This document shows, piece by piece, positions 8,729-12,803 of a stretch of DNA of 12,803 nt. Below the pieces are notes generated by a model. The model saw only the letters and a program-made list of their open reading frames with translations, was not told the origin of the DNA and searched no databases. Origin of the DNA: UBA710 sp051655145 (GTDB lineage Bacteria > Bacillota_I > Bacilli_A > Mycoplasmatales > Metamycoplasmataceae); assembly GCA_051655145.1 (NCBI GenBank), contig JBOFZK010000023.1, positions 1-12,803 on the forward strand, read 5' to 3'. Made by a program: the position numbers and the translations under genes. Position 1 is the stretch's first letter. Each line of letters opens with the position of its first letter.

Positions 8729-8738
8729 TTATTTATTA
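8719..8738. repeat. Perfect 20-bp palindrome holding two abutting stop codons
   Basis: The palindrome is centred between 8728 and 8729. Its left half ends in the TAA of the helicase gene (8726-8728). Its right half carries the TAA of the BspA-type gene (8729-8731 on the minus strand). Both proteins therefore end Asn-Lys-stop with the same codons and there is no intergenic base. It could act as a weak bidirectional hairpin, but it is all A/T and has no loop or following T run. Confidence 0.7.
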
Positions 8739-11700
8739 GTAATAGTTTCATTTTTTCTTCTTGATGTTTCTAATGGTGCTTCAAGTTTTGGTTTATTGTT
8801 TAATTCATTTTCTTTTAGAGGTAAAATTATTCCTATTCTTTTTCTCTCGGCAGCTGTATTAAATTTAGCTGGTAAGATTATCATAGCGTTATCAGTAAAT
8901 TTATTTAAAGCAAAAGCATTATCTCCAATAGTTGTTACTGAATCTGGGATAGTAATTGAAGTAAGTTTATTATTATGAAAGGTATATCTCCCAATAGAAG
9001 TTACTGAGTTTGGAATAGTAAGAGAAGTAAGTTTATTATTATTAAAAGCACCATCTCCTATAGAACTTACTGAGTTTGGAATAGTAAGTGAGGTAAGTTT
9101 ATTTGTTTCAAAAGCATATTCTTCTATAGAAGTTACTGAATTTGGGATAATAAGTGAAATAAGTTGGTTACTTGAAAAAGCATTACTCCCAATAATTGTT
9201 ATTCAATTTGGAATAGTAATTGAAGTAAGATTATTTCCTCAAAAAATCCCTCCAATAGTTGTTATTGAGTTTGGAATAGTAATTGAAGTAAGATTATTAC
9301 TACAAAAAGCACCATCTCCTATAAAAGTTACTGAATTTGGGATATTAATTGAAGTAAGTTGGTTAGATTGAAAAGCACTAATACCAATAGTTGTTACTGA
9401 GTTTGGGATAGTAAGTGAAGTAAGTTGATTAGTATGAAAAGTATATTTCCCAATAGAAGTTACTGAGTTTGGGATAGTAAGAGAAGTAAGTTTATTATTA
9501 TGAAAAGCACCATCTCCTATAGAAGTTACTGAGTTTGGAATAGTAATTGAAGTAAGTTGATTATCAGTAAAAGCATTATCACTAATAGTTGTTACTGAGT
9601 TTGGGATAGTAATTGAAGTAAGTTGGTTATATTGAAAAGCACCTATACCTATTGATGTTACTGAGTTTGGGATAACAACTGAAGTAAGTTGATAATTAAA
9701 TTGAAATGCTCCATCACCAATACGAGTAATAGTTATTCCATTATATGATTCTTTAATATTAAGTTCTCATGATGGGGGTGCATTGGGATTAAGAAATCCT
9801 AATACTTCTCCTTCAGGAGTAATTTTTAACCCTTCTGATATGAAGTAGTTTAGTGGAGGTGGAGCAACATTAACTCCTATTCATTGACGATTTTGTCATG
9901 TATTAAATTTAGCAGGTAATTTTATCATAGCATTATCGGTAAATTTATTTTCAAAAAAAGCATTATTACCAATAGTTGTTACTGAATCAGGGATATCAAT
10001 TGAAGTAAGTTGGTTAGATTGAAAAGCGCTAGCTCCAATAATTGTTACTGAATTTGGGATAATAAGTGAAATAAGTTTATTTAGTCCAAAAGCACCATTT
10101 CCAATAGAAGTTACTGAGTTTGGAATAGTAATTGAAGTAAGTTGATTATTCTCAAAAGCTCTATCACCAATACGAGTAATAGTTATTCCATTATATGATT
10201 CTTTAATATTAAGTTCTGTTGATGGAACAGCATTGGGATCAGCAAATCCTAATACTTCTCCTTCAATACTAATTTTTAAACCTTCTAATATGAATTGGGT
10301 TGGCATTCCTATTCTTTGGCGTTCCGCTAATGTATTAAATTTAGCAGGTAATTTTATCATAGTGTTATCAGTAAATTTATTTTCATAAAAAGCACCGTCT
10401 CCAATAGTTGTTACTGAATCAGGGATATTAATTGAAGTAAGTTTATTTAGTCCAAAAGTACCATTTCCAATGGAAGTTACTGAATTTGGAATAGTAATTG
10501 AAGTAAGTTGATTATTCTCAAAAGCTCTATCACCAATACGAGTAATAGTTATTCCGCTATATGATTCTTTAATATTAAGTTCTCTTGATGGAACAACATC
10601 GGGATTAGCAAATCCTAATACTTCTCCTTTAAGACTAATTTTTAAACCCTCTAATATGAACCAGGTTGGCATTCCTATTCTTTCTCATGCAACAAGTGTA
10701 TTAAATTTAGCAGGTAATTTTATCATAGCGATATCAGCAAAACTATTTCCAGAAAAAGTACTATTACCAATATAGGTTACTGAATTTGGGATATCAATTG
10801 AAGTAAGTTGATTATTACTAAAAGCACCATTACCAATAGAGGTTACTGAATTTGGGATAGTAATTGAAGTAAGTTTATTATTTGTAAAAGTATAATTTTC
10901 AATTGATTTTATGGAATTTGGAATTACAACCGAGGTAAGAAGATTAGAATCAAATGCATTATTTCTAATAGAAGTTATTGAATCTGGGAGTGTAATTGAA
11001 GTAAGTTGATTATTATTAAAAGCACTTTGACCTATTGATGTTACTGAATTTGGAATAACAAGTGAAGTAAGTTGATTATAATAAAAAACATATTCTCCGA
11101 TGGTTGTTATTGAGTTTGGAATAGTAATAGAAGTAAGTTGATTATTATCAAAAGATCAATCTCCTATAGAAGTTACTGAATTTGGGATAATAAATGAAGT
11201 AAGTTTATTATAACTAAATGCCCTTTCTCCAATAGAAGTTACTGAGTTTGGAATAGTAATTGAAGTAAGTCCTTTATTCTCAAAAGCTCTATCACCAATA
11301 CGAGTAATAGTTATTCCACTATATGATTCTTTAATATTAAGTTCTGTTGATGGAACAGCATTGGGATCAGTAAAACCTAATATTTCTCCTCCAATATTAA
11401 TTTTTAAACCCTCTAATATGAATTGGGTTGGTATTCCTATTCTTTGGCGTTCATTTAATGTATTAAATTTAGCAGGTAATTTTATCATATAATTATCAGT
11501 AAATTTATTTTCAGAAAAAGCACCATTACCAATAGTTGTTACTGAATCAGAGATATTAATTGAAGTAAGTTGATTAGATAAAAAAGCATTATTCCCAATA
11601 CTAATTAATGTTCTCGGTAAAATTACTTTAGTAAGATTTAAATTTGAAAAAGCATTATCTCCAATACGAGTAATAGTTATACCATTATACGATTCTTTAA

Positions 11701-12643
11701 TATTAAATTCTGGTGATGGAAAAGCACTGGGATTAGCAAGCCTTAATACTTCTCCATCAAGACTAATTTTTAATCCTTCTGATGTGAAGTAGTTTGATGG
11801 AGCAACATTAATTCCTATTCTTTGGCGTTCTTCCAATGTATTGAATGTAGCAGGTAATTTTATCATAGAAGTATCAGTAAATTTATTTTCAGAAAAAGCA
11901 TCATTACCAATATTTATTACCGAATCAGAGATATTAATTGAAGTAAGATGGTTACGTGTAAAAGCATTACCTCCAATAGTTGTTACTGAATTTGGAATAG
12001 TAATTGAAGTAAGTTGCTTGTTCAAAAACGCACTATCTCCAATGCGAGTAACAGTTATTCCACTATATGATTCTTTAATATTAAGTTCTGTTGATGGAAA
12101 AGTACTGGGATTATCAAGTCCTAATACTTCTCCATCAAAACTTATTTTTAAACCTTCTGATGTGAAGTAGCTTATTGGAGCAACATTAATTCCTATTCTT
12201 TGGCGCTCTTCTAATGTATTGAACTTAGCAGGCAATGTTATCATAGCGTTATTAGTAAATTTATTTTCAGAAAAAGCCCCATTACCAATTTCCTTTACTG
12301 AATCAGGGATATTAATTGAAGTAAGTTGGTTGCGTGCAAAAGTATTATCTCCAATACTAATTAATGTTCTCGGTAAAATTACTTTAGTAAGATTTATACC
12401 TGAAAAGCACCTTTGTTCAATATGTGTTATGGTTATTCCATTATATTGTTCTTTAATATTAAGTTCTGTTGATGAACTATGTCCTTTTGCAAATCCCATA
12501 ATTTTTCCATCGGAACTTATTTCAAAACCTTCTGCTTCAAAATTAGATACAGAAGATCCTCCAGCGCTACAAGATACAAATGTAAAAGGGATTATACTCA
12601 ATGGTAATAGCCCTATCGATAATAACTTCTTATTTAATTTCAT
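8729..12643 (-). CDS. Giant BspA-type leucine-rich-repeat surface lipoprotein
   Basis: The frame runs 1304 codons without interruption when TGA is Trp (Trp-496, Trp-916 and others); I followed it codon by codon across the joins. Residues 1-24 are a lipoprotein signal peptide (MKLNKKLL, hydrophobic core) with lipobox FVSC, so Cys-25 is the predicted lipidation site and the rest faces outside. Seven modules follow, starting near residues 38, 159, 285, 409, 663, 785 and 933. Each has a ~45-residue header (EGLKIS..GEVLGF, ELNIKESY, GITITRIGD.AF), then 22-residue LRRs of the LxSIxIPNSVTSIGxxAFxxN type, then a closing NKFTDNAMIKLPAKFNT-ERQRIG piece. LRR counts are 2, 2, 2, 8, 2, 3 and 12. A hydrophilic Lys/Glu/Asn tail of about 30 residues ends the protein, with no membrane anchor or LPxTG. 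The start is fixed by an AAAGGAG Shine-Dalgarno at 12650-12656. BspA-like LRR proteins often bind host matrix or cells; the ligand here is unknown. Confidence 0.9.
8891..9679 (-). repeat. Tandem array of twelve 66-bp LRR units (module 7)
   Basis: Twelve head-to-tail units encode 22-residue LRRs, each with IPNSVTSIG-like core, an aromatic AF and an N-(Q/K)-LTS end. Eleven are 66 bp; the unit around 9218-9280 (ITIPNSITTIGGIFWGNNLTS) is 63 bp, one codon short. Many units differ at only a few bases, so slippage or recombination could change copy number in frame. Confidence 0.85.
10733..11260 (-). repeat. Tandem array of eight 66-bp LRR units (module 4)
   Basis: Exactly 528 bp form eight 22-codon LRRs, from ITIPNSVTSIGERAF at the top (11260) to IDIPNSVTYIGNSTF at the bottom. 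Units 5 and 6 are the most diverged (ITLPDSITSIRNNAF and VVIPNSIKSIENYTF), so this array looks older than that of module 7. Confidence 0.85.
11595..11640 (-). repeat. 46-bp exact repeat, copy in module 3
   Basis: Identical to 12351-12396 in module 1 over 46 bases. It encodes the distinctive LRR segment NLTKVILPRTLISIG. Module 2, which lies between them, has the common ITIPNSVTTIG form instead. Confidence 0.85.
12351..12396 (-). repeat. 46-bp exact repeat, copy in module 1
   Basis: Identical to 11595-11640 in module 3. The flanking bases differ at once on both sides (T versus C before it; TACC versus AATT after it), which gives sharp edges to the shared block. Confidence 0.85.
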
Positions 12644-12649
12644 TTTATT

Positions 12650-12685
12650 CTCCTTTAATCTTTGCTTTTTAACTTCTAAAATATA
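12650..12685 (-). promoter_or_regulatory. Ribosome-binding site and possible -10 of the BspA-type gene
   Basis: AAAGGAG at 12650-12656 on the minus strand is the strongest Shine-Dalgarno in the window, six bases before the ATG at 12643. A TATATT at 12680-12685 could be the -10, about 37 bases before the ATG; no good -35 is placed for it. The Shine-Dalgarno call is secure, the -10 is weak. Confidence 0.5.
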
Positions 12686-12761
12686 CTAAATAACGATATG
12701 TTAAAAATAATGTTTTTGTATTTTACTGAAAAATAAAGTTAATTTATTAAACTAACAATAT

Positions 12762-12794
12762 AAATATTTTAAATTCTTCTTTTTTAAAATATTT
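12762..12794. terminator. 12-bp-arm AT hairpin at the right edge
   Basis: Arms 12762-12773 and 12783-12794 are perfectly complementary, with a nine-base pyrimidine loop between. It may end transcription of a gene lying outside the window on the right and so insulate the BspA-type gene's promoter. It is A/T-only, so support is weak. No gene is visible in 12644-12803. Confidence 0.35.
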
Positions 12795-12803
12795 TATTAG
12801 ATC

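Larger units (their letters stand above)
8828..12532 (-). repeat. Seven super-modules inside the BspA-type gene
   Basis: Module spans are 12532-12170, 12169-11792, 11791-11420, 11419-10658, 10657-10292, 10291-9848 and 9847-8828. The basic unit with two LRRs is ~365-380 bp; modules 4, 6 and 7 are longer because they carry 8, 3 and 12 LRRs. Headers are highly similar in DNA: the ~75 bases covering ELNIKESY to ITITRIGD in modules 4 (about 11290) and 6 (about 10170) differ at about one position. Confidence 0.85.

Noticed and set aside
9896..11158. BspA-type gene broken into several genes by stop codons
   Set aside because: The apparent stops at 9896-9898 and 11156-11158 are TGA, read as Trp in this lineage. 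All pieces are in the same frame and no TAA or TAG occurs between 12643 and 8731.
8891..11260. CRISPR-like regular repeats
   Set aside because: The 66-bp periodicity is continuous coding sequence for 22-residue LRRs, with no unique spacers between short identical repeats.
8796..12689. Plus-strand frames opposite the BspA-type gene (8796-8978, 11841-12170, 12219-12689)
   Set aside because: They mirror the LRR repeats in another frame, and the minus-strand frame is continuous over 1304 codons with a lipobox and ribosome-binding site.

Overview
The window comes from a mollicute, most likely a Mycoplasma sensu lato. It is very AT-rich, and several reading frames stay open only if UGA is read as tryptophan (genetic code 4). 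The clearest cases are Trp-216 of FtsY, Trp-72 and Trp-120 of EF-G, the last residue of ribosomal protein S7, and Trp-496 and Trp-916 of a giant surface lipoprotein. Genus and species cannot be fixed from the sequence alone.

Layout from left to right. (1) Positions 161-2076, minus strand: a membrane-anchored surface protein built from ~85-residue repeats of the mycoplasma 'lipoprotein 17-related' type. Five repeats are intact. Two more lie downstream but are cut off by a one-base deletion and a nonsense codon. (2) 2341-3468, plus: ftsY, the SRP receptor GTPase. (3) 3567-6604, minus: the str operon rpsL-rpsG-fusA, converging on ftsY. No tuf follows fusA. (4) 6827-8728, plus: a DUF2075 (Schlafen-type) helicase with an N-terminal PD-(D/E)xK nuclease-like region. 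(5) 8729-12643, minus: one uninterrupted 1304-codon lipoprotein gene made of BspA-type leucine-rich repeats in seven modules. It ends directly against the stop codon of the helicase gene.

Housekeeping genes for membrane targeting and translation (ftsY, rpsL, rpsG, fusA) are thus flanked by two repeat-built surface antigen genes and one accessory nucleic-acid enzyme. The two surface genes carry the fast-evolving signal: tandem 66-bp LRR units, ~370-bp super-modules with mosaic similarity, and ~255-bp repeats with a decaying 3' end. The helicase-nuclease is the only candidate for a defence-like function. It stands alone with no partner gene, and that role is inference.

No tRNA, rRNA, CRISPR array, insertion sequence or transposase was seen. 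Apparent terminators are all AT-only inverted repeats and are weakly supported. I did not find clear evidence of a wholly undescribed multi-gene system.
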